49,715 nt of DNA from RUG343 sp964486215. GTDB lineage: Bacteria; Bacillota_I; Bacilli_A; RF39; UBA660. Position numbers and translations under genes: made by a program. The stretch's first letter is position 1, and each line of letters begins with the position of its first letter. Positions 42,835 through 49,715 of the stretch are shown piece by piece. Under the pieces are notes generated by a model. The model was not told where the DNA came from. It ran no database searches and saw only the letters and a list, made by a program, of their open reading frames with translations. The stretch spans positions 1 through 49,715 of the forward strand of contig CAZALI010000006.1 in the NCBI GenBank assembly GCA_964486215.1. The letters are read 5' to 3'.

Positions 42835-43908
42835 TTATTCTTGTTCTTGTTTTTGTTCTGTTTGTTTATTTCTAGTTATAGCAACTACTCCAACTACACT
42901 CAATACGATTAATACTACGAATGGTAATGTTCTGATTATGATACCCGTTGGAGTTGGTACTGTGGAATCATTTTTAAATGTATAATTGTTACTTGATTGT
43001 GTTGCAGATACTGTCTTACTTCCCGTTGAAGTTGCAGCTGTACTACTACCATTTATGTATGTCGTGTAACCAGAAACTGCAGTTTCCTCAATAGTATAAG
43101 TTGCTCCTACTGGCAATTGGGCAATACTTCCGCTTCTACCAATAACAACTGTATCATTATGTTTTACTTGTACCTTAATAGTTTGAGCTGTTGTTCCACT
43201 GCTTGGCATTGTAGCACTTGTTGCATTGTTTGTACCAGTTGGGCATGAACTTCCGCTTATATTATATACTTCACTATTAATATAGCCACTTAAAGTGATA
43301 GTCATTTGGAAGCATGTAGTTACATCTGCAGCATTACCTGTTACTTGCTTAGTTATTTGTAAATATGCTCTACCACCTGCTGCTGATGTAAATGTTGCAT
43401 TTTGTGAACTTGTTATTTTACTTCCTGTTCCACCTTCTTGTGATCCAATATATGTAGCAGAGAAAGTTCCATCTGGCGTATTATCACTACTATTTAAGTT
43501 ATTTTCTACAAATATAGTTACTGTATATGTCTTAGTATCTCTTGGATACAAAGTAGCATTACTTGATGCTGACTCACTTACTACAAATTTATATGTTCCT
43601 GGCTTTGAATAATTTAAACCAGTCCATACAGTATCAGCAATTAATGGTGACGCTGTTTGTGTAGCTGTACCACTACTTGGTGCTGTATTAGTAAATGCAA
43701 TTGTCTTTGGTGTTAATGTTGATGGTAATGTTACAGTTGAGGGATTACTTGAATCAGCAGTAACAGTATAAGTAAATGTATTTGTTACTGGGTTTGCAAC
43801 TCCTGTTATTGTTCTTGTAACATTAAATCCGGCAGCTTTTACGTTAATAGTTGTTAACATTAATAAAGTTATAACGAATGTTAATAATGATATGTTTCTT
43901 GTTTTCAT
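42835..43908 (-). CDS. Pilin-type surface protein 5 (PTPTG sorting signal)
   Basis: 357 residues, closest to surface protein 6 in domain 2 (shared CFQMTITLSGYINSEVYNI) and to protein 4 in domain 1. Signal peptide ends VKA. Domain 1 has GTYKFVVSESAS and YTVTIFVENNL; its first strand begins FNVTRTITG with Arg where an isopeptide Lys would sit. Domain 2 keeps the triad: Lys in QITKQVTGN, Glu in YTIEETAV, Asn in YTFKND. Sorting signal VPTPTGII plus hydrophobic helix plus RNKQTEQKQEQE. Strong ribosome site (TAGGAGGAAATAAAT), own promoter and terminator. Confidence 0.87.
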   Translation of the reverse strand: MKTRNISLLTFVITLLMLTTINVKAAGFNVTRTITGVANPVTNTFTYTVTADSSNPSTVTLPSTLTPKTIAFTNTAPSSGTATQTASPLIADTVWTGLNYSKPGTYKFVVSESASSNATLYPRDTKTYTVTIFVENNLNSSDNTPDGTFSATYIGSQEGGTGSKITSSQNATFTSAAGGRAYLQITKQVTGNAADVTTCFQMTITLSGYINSEVYNISGSSCPTGTNNATSATMPSSGTTAQTIKVQVKHNDTVVIGRSGSIAQLPVGATYTIEETAVSGYTTYINGSSTAATSTGSKTVSATQSSNNYTFKNDSTVPTPTGIIIRTLPFVVLIVLSVVGVVAITRNKQTEQKQEQE

Positions 43909-43936
43909 ATTTATTTCCTCCTATTGTTCTAAGATA

Positions 43937-43977
43937 ATTATACATTTGGAAATAATTAATTGCAATAGATTTGACAC
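43937..43977 (-). promoter_or_regulatory. Promoter module of surface protein 5
   Basis: TTGCAA (43960-43965), 17 bases, TATAAT (43937-43942), preceded by TGTCAAATCTA. Confidence 0.8.
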
Positions 43978-43985
43978 TTTTTTTA

Positions 43986-44014
43986 TTAAAAAAAAGTGAG
44001 ATTTCTCTCACTTT
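43986..44014 (-). terminator. Terminator after surface protein 4
   Basis: AAAGTGAGA-GAAA-TCTCACTTT followed by eight T on the minus strand; the stem is identical to that at 42.8 kb. Confidence 0.88.
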
Positions 44015-45072
44015 TATTGTTCTTGCTTTTGTGTTTGCTCTTCTTTTCTCTTTTTAGTTATAGCAATTACTCCAACTATACTTAGTGCTATTAAAATTAC
44101 AAATGGTAGTGTTCTAATTATAATACCAGTTGGTGTTGGTACTGTGGAATCATTTACAAATTCATAAGTGTTAGATGAAGCTACTGCTGAAACTGTTTTT
44201 GATCCTGTTGTAGAAGTAGATGTTCCATTTACAGTTGTAGTATAACTATTACCACTTGCAGTAGTTGCAGCTGTTTCTGTAATAGTATATCCAGCTCCTA
44301 CTGGTAATTGTGAAAGGTTTCCACTTTTACCGATTGTAACTGTTTCACCATGCTTTATATTTATAGTAGCATTAGCTGTAGTATTTCCACTTGCTACTGT
44401 TATATCAGTATTACCACTGCATGTACTTCCAACAACGTTATATGTTTCACCAGCAGTTACGCCAGTTAGAGCAACTGTCATAGAGAAACATTGATCTTTA
44501 TTAGCATCATTACCTGTAACTTTCTTACTAACTGATAAACATGATCTACCACCAGCAGTTGATGTAAATGTAGCACTCTGTGTACCATCTATCTTCGTTC
44601 CAGTTCCACCTTCTTGTGAACCAACGTAAGTTGCTTTATATGTTCCTGTAGGAATATCATTTTCTCCAAGATTATTTTCAACAAATATAGTTACTGTATA
44701 TGTCCTAGTATCTCTTGGATATAATGTAGGGTTACTTGAAGCTGATTCACTTACTACAAATTTATATGTTCCTGGCCTTGGGTAATTTAAACCTGTCCAT
44801 ACACTTTCAGCAATTAATGGTGACGCTGTTTGTGTAGCAGTATTGCTTGAAGGTACTACTCCTTGCATAGCAATTGTAGTATTTGATGGTGGTGTTACTG
44901 TTGCTGGATTACTCGAATCAGCTGTAACTGTATAAGTGAATGTACTCGTTACTGGGTTGGTAACACCTGTTACTGTTCTTGTAACATTAAATCCAGCAGC
45001 TTTAACTGTAGTTGTAACTAACATCAATAAAGCCAATGTAAAAGTTAATAGTGATATCTTTTTAATTTTCAT
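44014..45072 (-). CDS. Pilin-type surface protein 4 (PTPTG sorting signal)
   Basis: 352 residues. Signal peptide ends VKA. Domain 1 is close to those of proteins 3 and 5 (NPATVTPPSNTTIAMQGVVP; GTYKFVVSESASSNPTLYP). Domain 2 keeps the triad: Lys in SVSKKVTGND, Glu in YTITETAA, Asn in YEFVND. It has three cysteines (GRSCLSV, DQCFSM, GSTCSG), one more than its siblings. Sorting signal VPTPTGII, helix, KKRKEEQTQKQEQ tail. Own promoter, TAGGAGGAATAATT ribosome site and terminator. Confidence 0.87.
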   Translation of the reverse strand: MKIKKISLLTFTLALLMLVTTTVKAAGFNVTRTVTGVTNPVTSTFTYTVTADSSNPATVTPPSNTTIAMQGVVPSSNTATQTASPLIAESVWTGLNYPRPGTYKFVVSESASSNPTLYPRDTRTYTVTIFVENNLGENDIPTGTYKATYVGSQEGGTGTKIDGTQSATFTSTAGGRSCLSVSKKVTGNDANKDQCFSMTVALTGVTAGETYNVVGSTCSGNTDITVASGNTTANATINIKHGETVTIGKSGNLSQLPVGAGYTITETAATTASGNSYTTTVNGTSTSTTGSKTVSAVASSNTYEFVNDSTVPTPTGIIIRTLPFVILIALSIVGVIAITKKRKEEQTQKQEQ

Positions 45073-45098
45073 AATTATTCCTCCTATTTTCTAAAATA

Positions 45099-45139
45099 AT
45101 TATACATTTTGGGATAAACAATTACAATATATTTGACAT
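45099..45139 (-). promoter_or_regulatory. Promoter module of surface protein 4
   Basis: TTGTAA (45122-45127), 17 bases, TATAAT (45099-45104), preceded by TGTCAAATATA. Confidence 0.8.
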
Positions 45140-45164
45140 TTTTTGATTATTTTTTTGTTTATTT

Positions 45165-45193
45165 TACAAAAAAAGTGAGATAACTCTCACTTT
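45165..45193 (-). terminator. Terminator after surface protein 3
   Basis: AAAGTGAGA-GTTA-TCTCACTTT followed by T7 on the minus strand. Confidence 0.88.
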
Positions 45194-46203
45194 TATTTTT
45201 CTTCTTTTGTTCTAATAGCAAAGTATAGACCGACTACACTTAGTGCTAACAATAGAATAAATGGTAAAATCCTGAAGAAGATACCTGTTGGTGTAGTACT
45301 TGTCTTAGTATTTACGAAATCAGCATTATTTGATGAACCAGCAAGTGTTAAGTTTCCAGTATTAGTTCCAGCTGCACCATTGATACTAGTATTGTATCCT
45401 GATACTCCAGTATTTTGTGCAACTGAATATCCTGCTCCTACTGGAATTTGACCAATGTTACCACTCTTACCGATTGTAACTGTTTCACCATGATTTACTG
45501 TAATAGTTGCACTTCCAGTACCATCACTACCTATAGTTATAGAAGCTGGGTTTGATCCACCGTCTATTGTATACACGTGACCAGCAACACAATCTGTTAA
45601 TGAAACAGTATAAGTAAATGTATCTCCAATAAACGCATCATTACCTTTTAAAGTATTACTTACAGAAATATATGATGTTCCACCTGCTGCTGATGTAAAT
45701 GTTGCATTACTAGTTTTAGAAATCTTTGATCCTGTTCCGTTTTGATATGAACCTACATATGTAGCAGTAAGTGTTCCTGTTGGTACATTGTTTCCATCAA
45801 GGGTATTTTGTACAAAAATATGTACAGTATAAGTTGTACCATCTCTTGGATATAAGCTAGGATTACTAGATGCAGACTCGCTTACTATAAATTTATATGT
45901 TCCAGGTTTTGTGTAGTTTAAACCTGTCCATACACTTTCAGCAATTAATGGTGCTGCTGTTTGTGTAGCAGTATTACCAGTTGGTGTTACTCCTTGCATG
46001 TTAATTGTAGTATTTGATGGTGGTGTTACTGTTGCTGGATTGCTTGAGTCTGCACTAACACTATATGTAAATGTATTAGTTACACTTGTAGCAACTCCAG
46101 TAACTTCTCTAGTAGCATTAAATCCATCTGCTTTAACTGTTGTGGTTACTAGCATCAATAAAGCTAAAATAAACGTAAATAATGATAAATATTTTAATTT
46201 CAT
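45193..46203 (-). CDS. Pilin-type surface protein 3 (isopeptide triad lost in domain 2)
   Basis: 336 residues. Signal peptide ends VKA. Domain 1 (FNATREVTGVATSVTNTFTY; GTYKFIVSESASSNPSLYP; YTVHIFVQNTL) matches its siblings. In domain 2 the Lys position reads SVSNTLKGND and the Glu position YSVAQNTG, so the predicted isopeptide bond cannot form, although the closing DFVN remains. One cysteine only (DCVAGH). Sorting signal TTPTGIF, hydrophobic helix, short RTKEEK tail. Own promoter and TAGGAGGAATAAT site; terminator of the common type. Confidence 0.87.
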   Translation of the reverse strand: MKLKYLSLFTFILALLMLVTTTVKADGFNATREVTGVATSVTNTFTYSVSADSSNPATVTPPSNTTINMQGVTPTGNTATQTAAPLIAESVWTGLNYTKPGTYKFIVSESASSNPSLYPRDGTTYTVHIFVQNTLDGNNVPTGTLTATYVGSYQNGTGSKISKTSNATFTSAAGGTSYISVSNTLKGNDAFIGDTFTYTVSLTDCVAGHVYTIDGGSNPASITIGSDGTGSATITVNHGETVTIGKSGNIGQIPVGAGYSVAQNTGVSGYNTSINGAAGTNTGNLTLAGSSNNADFVNTKTSTTPTGIFFRILPFILLLALSVVGLYFAIRTKEEK

Positions 46204-46232
46204 ATTATTCCTCCTATTATCATTCTAAATTT

Positions 46233-46273
46233 ATTATACATATTAGAAAAAATAATTGCAATATATTTGACAT
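46233..46273 (-). promoter_or_regulatory. Promoter module of surface protein 3
   Basis: TTGCAA (46256-46261), 17 bases, TATAAT (46233-46238), preceded by TGTCAAATATA. Confidence 0.8.
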
Positions 46274-46291
46274 TTTTAATACTTGTTTTTA

Positions 46292-46318
46292 CAAAAAAAG
46301 TAAGATATCATCTTACTT
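46292..46318 (-). terminator. Terminator after surface protein 2
   Basis: On the minus strand AAGTAAGAT-GAT-ATCTTACTT followed by T5 or more; ends the dicistronic unit of proteins 1 and 2. Confidence 0.82.
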
Positions 46319-47368
46319 CTTTGTATTGACCTTTTTATCTTTATTTTCTTTTGGATTACTGATTATATACAATCCTATTCCACTTATTATTAATAAAACT
46401 ATAAATGGAAATACTTTTAACACAATTCCAGTTGGTACATCACCATCTTTATTGTTAACAAAACTAATTGCATTAGATTCAACTGTATTAGATACTGTCA
46501 TATTACCAGTTGTTTTACTCTCAGTCGTAGAACCATTTATGTATGTATGATAATCTTCAGAGTCTTGTTGAACAATTGAATATGTAACACCTACTGGGAT
46601 TTGTTCAATAGAACCATTTAAACCAATTGTTACTGTTTGACCAGCTTTTAGATATACATAATTTGTTGATCCTACTGTATATGTATTAGATGTTGGTATA
46701 GTACTTCCACCATATGATACATTAGCATCTTGTCCAGTTATAGTATAAGTATCTCCTGAATTACCATTTATTGTAACTAAATATTTGAAATATTCATTTA
46801 CTTGAGCTGCATCTCCAGTTACACTACCAGAAATTTTAATTTGTGATAAATTTGCTTCTGATGTAAATGTAGCATTAGAATTGCCATCTATCTTAGTTCC
46901 ACTCCCATTTTTTTGTGATCCTATGTAAGTTGCCGTTAAATTACCAGTTGGAATACCAGATTGCATTTCATTAACAACATATATTGTTACTGTATAACTA
47001 CTATTGTCTAGTGGATATAGTGTAGTATTTGTACTTCCAGTTTCTGTTACAATAAACTTATAAGTTCCTGGTTGTGGATAATTTAAACTTTTCCATGCGT
47101 TTTCAGAAATTAGTGGAGCAACTGTTTTAGTAGCTATATTGCCACTAATTGCCTGGTTTGTCATAACAACTGTTCCCCCTGCTGGTGGTGCTACAGTAGC
47201 AGGATTTGAAGGGCTAGCTTCAACAGAATAAGTAAACGTGTTTGTTACCGGGTTGGAAACACTAGTCACATTTCTAGTAACATTAAAACCTGCAGCTTTG
47301 ACGTTTGTTATCATTAGCATTCCAATTATTAATAGAATTGGTAAAATAAATATTTTTTTTAAACTCAT
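46313..47368 (-). CDS. Pilin-type surface protein 2 (VPTG sorting signal)
   Basis: 351 residues. Signal peptide ends VKA. Domain 1 (FNVTRNVTSVSNPVTNTFTY; GTYKFIVTETGSTN) as in the siblings. Domain 2 starts KISGSVTGDA (Gly at the Lys position), with YSIVQQDSEDY (Gln at the Glu position) and SFVNNK, so no isopeptide bond is predicted. No cysteine. It shares a segment with protein 1: SGDTYTITGQD here and PGDQYIIKGQD there, both followed by a YLKAGQ(T/S)VTIG strand. The sorting signal DVPTGIV is the closest in the set to the streptococcal VPTG motif. It lies 22 bases after protein 1 with no terminator between, so the two are cotranscribed. Site AAGGAGGATTAAT. Confidence 0.87.
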   Translation of the reverse strand: MSLKKIFILPILLIIGMLMITNVKAAGFNVTRNVTSVSNPVTNTFTYSVEASPSNPATVAPPAGGTVVMTNQAISGNIATKTVAPLISENAWKSLNYPQPGTYKFIVTETGSTNTTLYPLDNSSYTVTIYVVNEMQSGIPTGNLTATYIGSQKNGSGTKIDGNSNATFTSEANLSQIKISGSVTGDAAQVNEYFKYLVTINGNSGDTYTITGQDANVSYGGSTIPTSNTYTVGSTNYVYLKAGQTVTIGLNGSIEQIPVGVTYSIVQQDSEDYHTYINGSTTESKTTGNMTVSNTVESNAISFVNNKDGDVPTGIVLKVFPFIVLLIISGIGLYIISNPKENKDKKVNTKK

Positions 47369-47390
47369 ATTAATCCTCCTTATAATTAAA

Positions 47391-48470
47391 CTACTCTTCC
47401 TCTATATTTCTATTCTTTATAATTACATATGCTGAGACAATTATTAGTATTATTAATAAAGCAAGAGGGACTATCTTTGTTACAAAGTCTGGAAGAACCA
47501 TTCCTTTTCTATTAACAAAATGTATTGTATTAGTTTTAGGGTTAGAGCCTGCTGTTTTATCAGTACTATCACTTTCATCGCCATCTATATATGGTTTATA
47601 GTCATCTCTCTCAACTAGTGTTACTCTGTATTTTGTACCTATCTTAATCTGATCTAAATCGTCATTGGCACGACCGATTGTTACACTTTGTCCTGCTTTT
47701 AAATAAATGTAGTTCTCTTCACCAACTGTATATATTGATTTTGTTGTTATTGTTTTTCCTTTAAAAGTTACCTGTGGATCTTGACCTTTGATTATATATT
47801 GATCTCCTGGTTCACCTTCGATTACAACTCTATATTTGAAATACTTGTTTTTATTTGCTTCTGTTCCTTCTATATCATTTTTAATTGTGATATTAGTAAA
47901 TGCTGCTTCTGAAGTATATAAATTGTCATATTCAGTATCATTTCTGTATTGAACTTCTCCACTATGTGGATCAACTGATTGACCATTAGTTGGCTTTATT
48001 TTTGATCCTTGATTATTTAGCTTTGATCCAACATAAGTGATTTCTTTCCTACCCGTATCTGGATTATCTTTAACATATATTTGAACGTAATAAACTTGTT
48101 TTGCTAATGGATATGTAGTTGAGTCAGCTGATGCTACTTCTGGAACTTTGAATACATATAAACCATTTTCTGGATAAGTAATTCCTTCCCACATACTTCC
48201 TGGTATTAATCCATAACCAGTTGCATAATTAACAGAATCCGGATCACTATCAACTCTAACTTTTATATTGCTTGGTAAATTGCTAGCTTGTCTTTCACTT
48301 TCAGTAGCATTTTCTACATTGTATGTAAATACATTATCAACATGATTTGTTACTCCATGAACTTCTCTTTTTATTTTAAAGCCACCTGTTTCAGCATGAA
48401 CAATATTTACTGATAGACTATATATTATTACTATTAAAATAAAAATTATATTTCTCATAGCTTTACTCAT
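47391..48470 (-). CDS. Pilin-type surface protein 1, first in the array, with an unusual C-terminal anchor
   Basis: 359 residues, the most divergent member. Signal peptide ends VHA (about residue 26). Domain 1 begins FKIKREVHGVTNHVDNVFTYNV and contains an insertion with NPDTGRKEITYVG and a long loop (GQSVDPHSGEVQYRNDTEY). Domain 2 (ITIKNDIEGTEANKNKYFKYRV; YRVTLVERDDY; IHFVNRK) lacks the Lys and Glu of the isopeptide triad. The C terminus reads NRKGMVLPDFVTKIVPL, a hydrophobic helix and KNRNIEEE: it has LP but not the PTG of the others, so a different sortase recognition or plain membrane retention is possible. As first gene it could be a tip or base subunit (inference). ATG after GGAGGCTAATAAT. 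Confidence 0.82.
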   Translation of the reverse strand: MSKAMRNIIFILIVIIYSLSVNIVHAETGGFKIKREVHGVTNHVDNVFTYNVENATESERQASNLPSNIKVRVDSDPDSVNYATGYGLIPGSMWEGITYPENGLYVFKVPEVASADSTTYPLAKQVYYVQIYVKDNPDTGRKEITYVGSKLNNQGSKIKPTNGQSVDPHSGEVQYRNDTEYDNLYTSEAAFTNITIKNDIEGTEANKNKYFKYRVVIEGEPGDQYIIKGQDPQVTFKGKTITTKSIYTVGEENYIYLKAGQSVTIGRANDDLDQIKIGTKYRVTLVERDDYKPYIDGDESDSTDKTAGSNPKTNTIHFVNRKGMVLPDFVTKIVPLALLIILIIVSAYVIIKNRNIEEE

Positions 48471-48786
48471 ATTATTAGCCTCCGTTCTATTTTATTTTAC
48501 AGTTTTTTATTATATTTAACAATCTCTTATATTTAATTTGCTTTGCTTTGACATTTATTTACATAGTATATTTTAAGCTAGTAGTAATATATTTGCACTT
48601 TTATTATTTTAAGAATCCAACATTTTTAATTATTATCTTTTGCTTCATATTTTATTCTAATTTTCCTATCTCTAGCTTGATTTCCTATGCTCTTACATTA
48701 TTCTGTTTCATTGTATCATATTTTTTTTTGTAAAAAATATATATTAAGTGTATATTGATTTGTTTTAGATAATAATAATTTATGAT
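48471..48786. other. 316-base intergenic region between the pilus locus and the endonuclease gene
   Basis: Very AT-rich and non-coding by eye. On the minus side it holds TATAAT (about 48509-48514, weak -35) for surface protein 1 and, at 48540-48560, AATGTCAAAGCAAAGCAAATT, related to the TGTCAA element of the other pilin promoters and to GTGTAAAGCAAAC ahead of the SipA-like gene. On the plus side it holds the endonuclease promoter. No RNA gene or repeat array is seen. Confidence 0.55.
48728..48756 (+). promoter_or_regulatory. Promoter of the restriction endonuclease gene
   Basis: TTGTAA, 17 bases, TATATT, ending 30 bases upstream of the ATG. Confidence 0.6.
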
Positions 48787-49518
48787 ATGTTGGAGTTAAA
48801 GAGAAAATTTATTCAAGTAAGAAGTATGGGTTGGATTAAAAGTGAGGATACTACTGTCGGTGGAATTGGTAATATGTTTGAAAGGTTAATAAACAAACCT
48901 GAAGATAATTTTCCAGTACCTGATTATAAAAGTATAGAGATTAAAACAATCAATAGGTTTGGGAACAATGAAATTCATTTATTTAGCATTGCTCCTGATG
49001 GAGATTATTTATTTCCTATGAAGCGAGTATTGAATATATTAGGTTATCCAGACAGACAATACCACAAATATAAAGTATTGAATGTAAGTGTAAATGCTAG
49101 CAAATACAAGCATATTGGCTATAATCATCGCGCTAAATTAGTTATTAACAGGATGGAAGAAAAAGTTGATTTAATTGGATATGATAATAATGATGATGAC
49201 TTAAATATTAATGTTTCATGGTCTTTTAAATCTTTGGAAGAAAGACTTAAAATAAAACTAATGTATCTAGCAGTGATATATGGTGAAGAAAAAAATAATC
49301 ATGGAGGTAAGTATTATAATTACAAGTGGATTAATTTCTATCAATTGAATAGTTTTGATACTTTTTTGACATTATTAGAAAAAGGTATTATTAATGTCAA
49401 TTTTAAGGTTTCTTACTTTAAAAGTGGAAAAAGATTTGGTACTACTCATGATAGAGGAACTGACTTTTCGATTAATGCTAAAGATATTGAAAAACTATAT
49501 ACTAAATTACCTTGGTAA
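48787..49518 (+). CDS. MvaI/BcnI-family restriction endonuclease (MutH-like), no methyltransferase nearby
   Basis: 243 residues. The first 60 follow the MvaI/BcnI pattern: GWIKSEDTTVGGIGNMFERL, then PDYKSIEIKTINR, giving Asp46, Glu51 and Lys53 as the PD-(D/E)xK active site (D-x4-E-x-K) and Glu32 in the helix before it. A later IHLFSIAPDGDY matches the strand after the active site. MvaI and BcnI are monomeric enzymes that cut CCWGG/CCSGG-type sites; the target here is unknown. The ATG at 48787 has no clear Shine-Dalgarno site, but the next ATG (48826) would remove conserved residues before GWIKS. No methyltransferase is encoded in the window, although one could lie beyond the tRNAs to the right. 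Confidence 0.78.
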   Translation: MLELKRKFIQVRSMGWIKSEDTTVGGIGNMFERLINKPEDNFPVPDYKSIEIKTINRFGNNEIHLFSIAPDGDYLFPMKRVLNILGYPDRQYHKYKVLNVSVNASKYKHIGYNHRAKLVINRMEEKVDLIGYDNNDDDLNINVSWSFKSLEERLKIKLMYLAVIYGEEKNNHGGKYYNYKWINFYQLNSFDTFLTLLEKGIINVNFKVSYFKSGKRFGTTHDRGTDFSINAKDIEKLYTKLPW

Positions 49519-49532
49519 AATTACAGCCAACA

Positions 49533-49558
49533 AAAAAACTCAGCATGAATACTGAGTT
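49533..49558. terminator. Terminator shared by the endonuclease gene and the tRNA operon
   Basis: AACTCAG-CATGAATA-CTGAGTT; the T7 run is on the minus strand, so it chiefly ends the tRNA transcript; TTTT on the plus side may also stop the endonuclease mRNA. Confidence 0.8.
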
Positions 49559-49569
49559 TTATGTTTAAA

Positions 49570-49646
49570 TGGTCGGGAAGACAGGATTTGAACCTGCAAC
49601 CACTTGGTCCCAAACCAAGTGCTCTACCAAGTTGAGCCACTTCCCG
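49570..49646 (-). tRNA. tRNA-Pro (anticodon TGG)
   Basis: 77 bases with encoded CCA. Acceptor stem CGGGAAG/CTTCCCG, anticodon loop TTTGGGA on CTTGG/CCAAG, T-arm with GGTTCAAATCC. Lies five bases downstream of tRNA-Arg in the same transcript. Confidence 0.96.
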
Positions 49647-49651
49647 ATAAA

Positions 49652-49715
49652 TGGTGCGCTCGGAGGGATTCGAACCCCCGACCTTTTGGTTCGTAGCCAA
49701 ACACTCTATCCAGCT
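49652..49715 (-). tRNA. tRNA-Arg (anticodon ACG), 5' end outside the window
   Basis: 64 bases visible, with encoded CCA at the left end. Anticodon loop CTACGAA on TTTGG/CCAAA and T-arm GGGGGTTCGAATCCCTC. The acceptor 5' strand and start of the D-arm are cut by the window edge. An ACG anticodon implies A-to-I editing by TadA for reading CGN codons. Confidence 0.94.

Noticed and set aside
41607..46318. The recurring hairpins near 41.6, 42.8, 44.0, 45.2 and 46.3 kb as a CRISPR-like or mobile repeat
   Set aside because: Spacing is one per gene, each sits at a stop codon with a T run on the minus strand, and no spacer structure exists; they are intrinsic terminators.
42028..47435. Hydrophobic plus-strand frames opposite the pilin genes
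   Set aside because: They mirror Thr/Asn/Ser-rich domains; none has a ribosome site, and they recur at equivalent places in the paralogues only because the sense genes are homologous.
1..49715. Mycoplasma genetic code (TGA as Trp), suggested by the AT-rich composition
   Set aside because: TGA serves as a normal stop (for example at 27108-27110) and conserved Trp residues such as those in AguA and ValS are read from TGG.
48787..49715. A genomic island or prophage boundary at the tRNA genes
   Set aside because: No integrase, direct repeat of a tRNA 3' end or phage gene is visible in the window; only the solitary endonuclease hints at transfer.

Overview
The window is AT-rich, dense Gram-positive DNA. 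It carries a PolC-type replicative polymerase, AGGAGG/AGGTGAT ribosome binding sites, a T-box leader, a class B sortase with sortable surface proteins, and WXG100 proteins. TGA is used as a stop and tryptophan is read from TGG, so the standard bacterial code applies. The best fit is an uncultivated low-GC Bacilli lineage of the gut type (RF39/Erysipelotrichales-like); this placement is inference from gene content only.

Layout. 1-9.7 kb: the 5' three quarters of polC with an unknown upstream partner, a tail-anchored coiled protein, a divergent ferredoxin, then an operon of M18 aminopeptidase, RluB and two near-duplicate proteins joining a VirB2-like two-helix membrane module to a CHAP/NlpC-like cysteine hydrolase domain; a membrane-tethered EIIB-like protein lacking the phospho-cysteine follows. 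9.7-15.3 kb: a WXG100 (type VII-like) substrate operon with two small YxxxE proteins, a coiled-coil protein, an 894-residue Lys/Ser/Thr-rich membrane protein and a DUF4176 protein; no secretion ATPase is present. 15.4-23.8 kb: a glycolipid-type glycosyltransferase, then an agmatine-to-putrescine operon (ptcA-aguD-aguA, without carbamate kinase) next to a spermidine/putrescine ABC importer (potABCD). 23.9-29.7 kb: tRNA-Ala, radC with an apparent AUU start, and a four-gene operon of a membrane metallopeptidase, a catalytically dead trypsin-like protein, a membrane protein with sensor-like domains and a zinc-ribbon membrane protein. 29.8-39.7 kb: cardiolipin synthase, two membrane proteins (one ICMT-like methyltransferase), a T-box-controlled valS operon, a kinase-fold protein, dCMP deaminase, a membrane cyclophilin, a metallophosphoesterase-like protein that has lost its metal ligands, and a hypothetical.

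39.7-48.5 kb is the standout: a sortase-dependent pilus-type locus on the minus strand. Six tandem paralogous surface proteins, most with a PTG-type sorting signal like the VPTG of streptococcal Spy0128, are followed by a signal-peptidase homologue lacking both catalytic residues (as in streptococcal SipA) and a class B sortase with an extra C-terminal membrane segment. Four of the six genes sit in repeated cassettes, each with its own near-identical promoter, and the upstream unit ends in its own terminator. Three of the six have lost the predicted intramolecular isopeptide triad in the second domain. 48.5-49.7 kb: a solitary MvaI/BcnI-type restriction endonuclease and two tRNAs (Pro, Arg).

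Recurring themes are catalytically degenerate homologues (peptidase, metallophosphoesterase, signal peptidase, EIIB) at the cell surface, and start codons set by an AGGTGAT-type ribosome binding site whose internal GTG is easily mistaken for a start.
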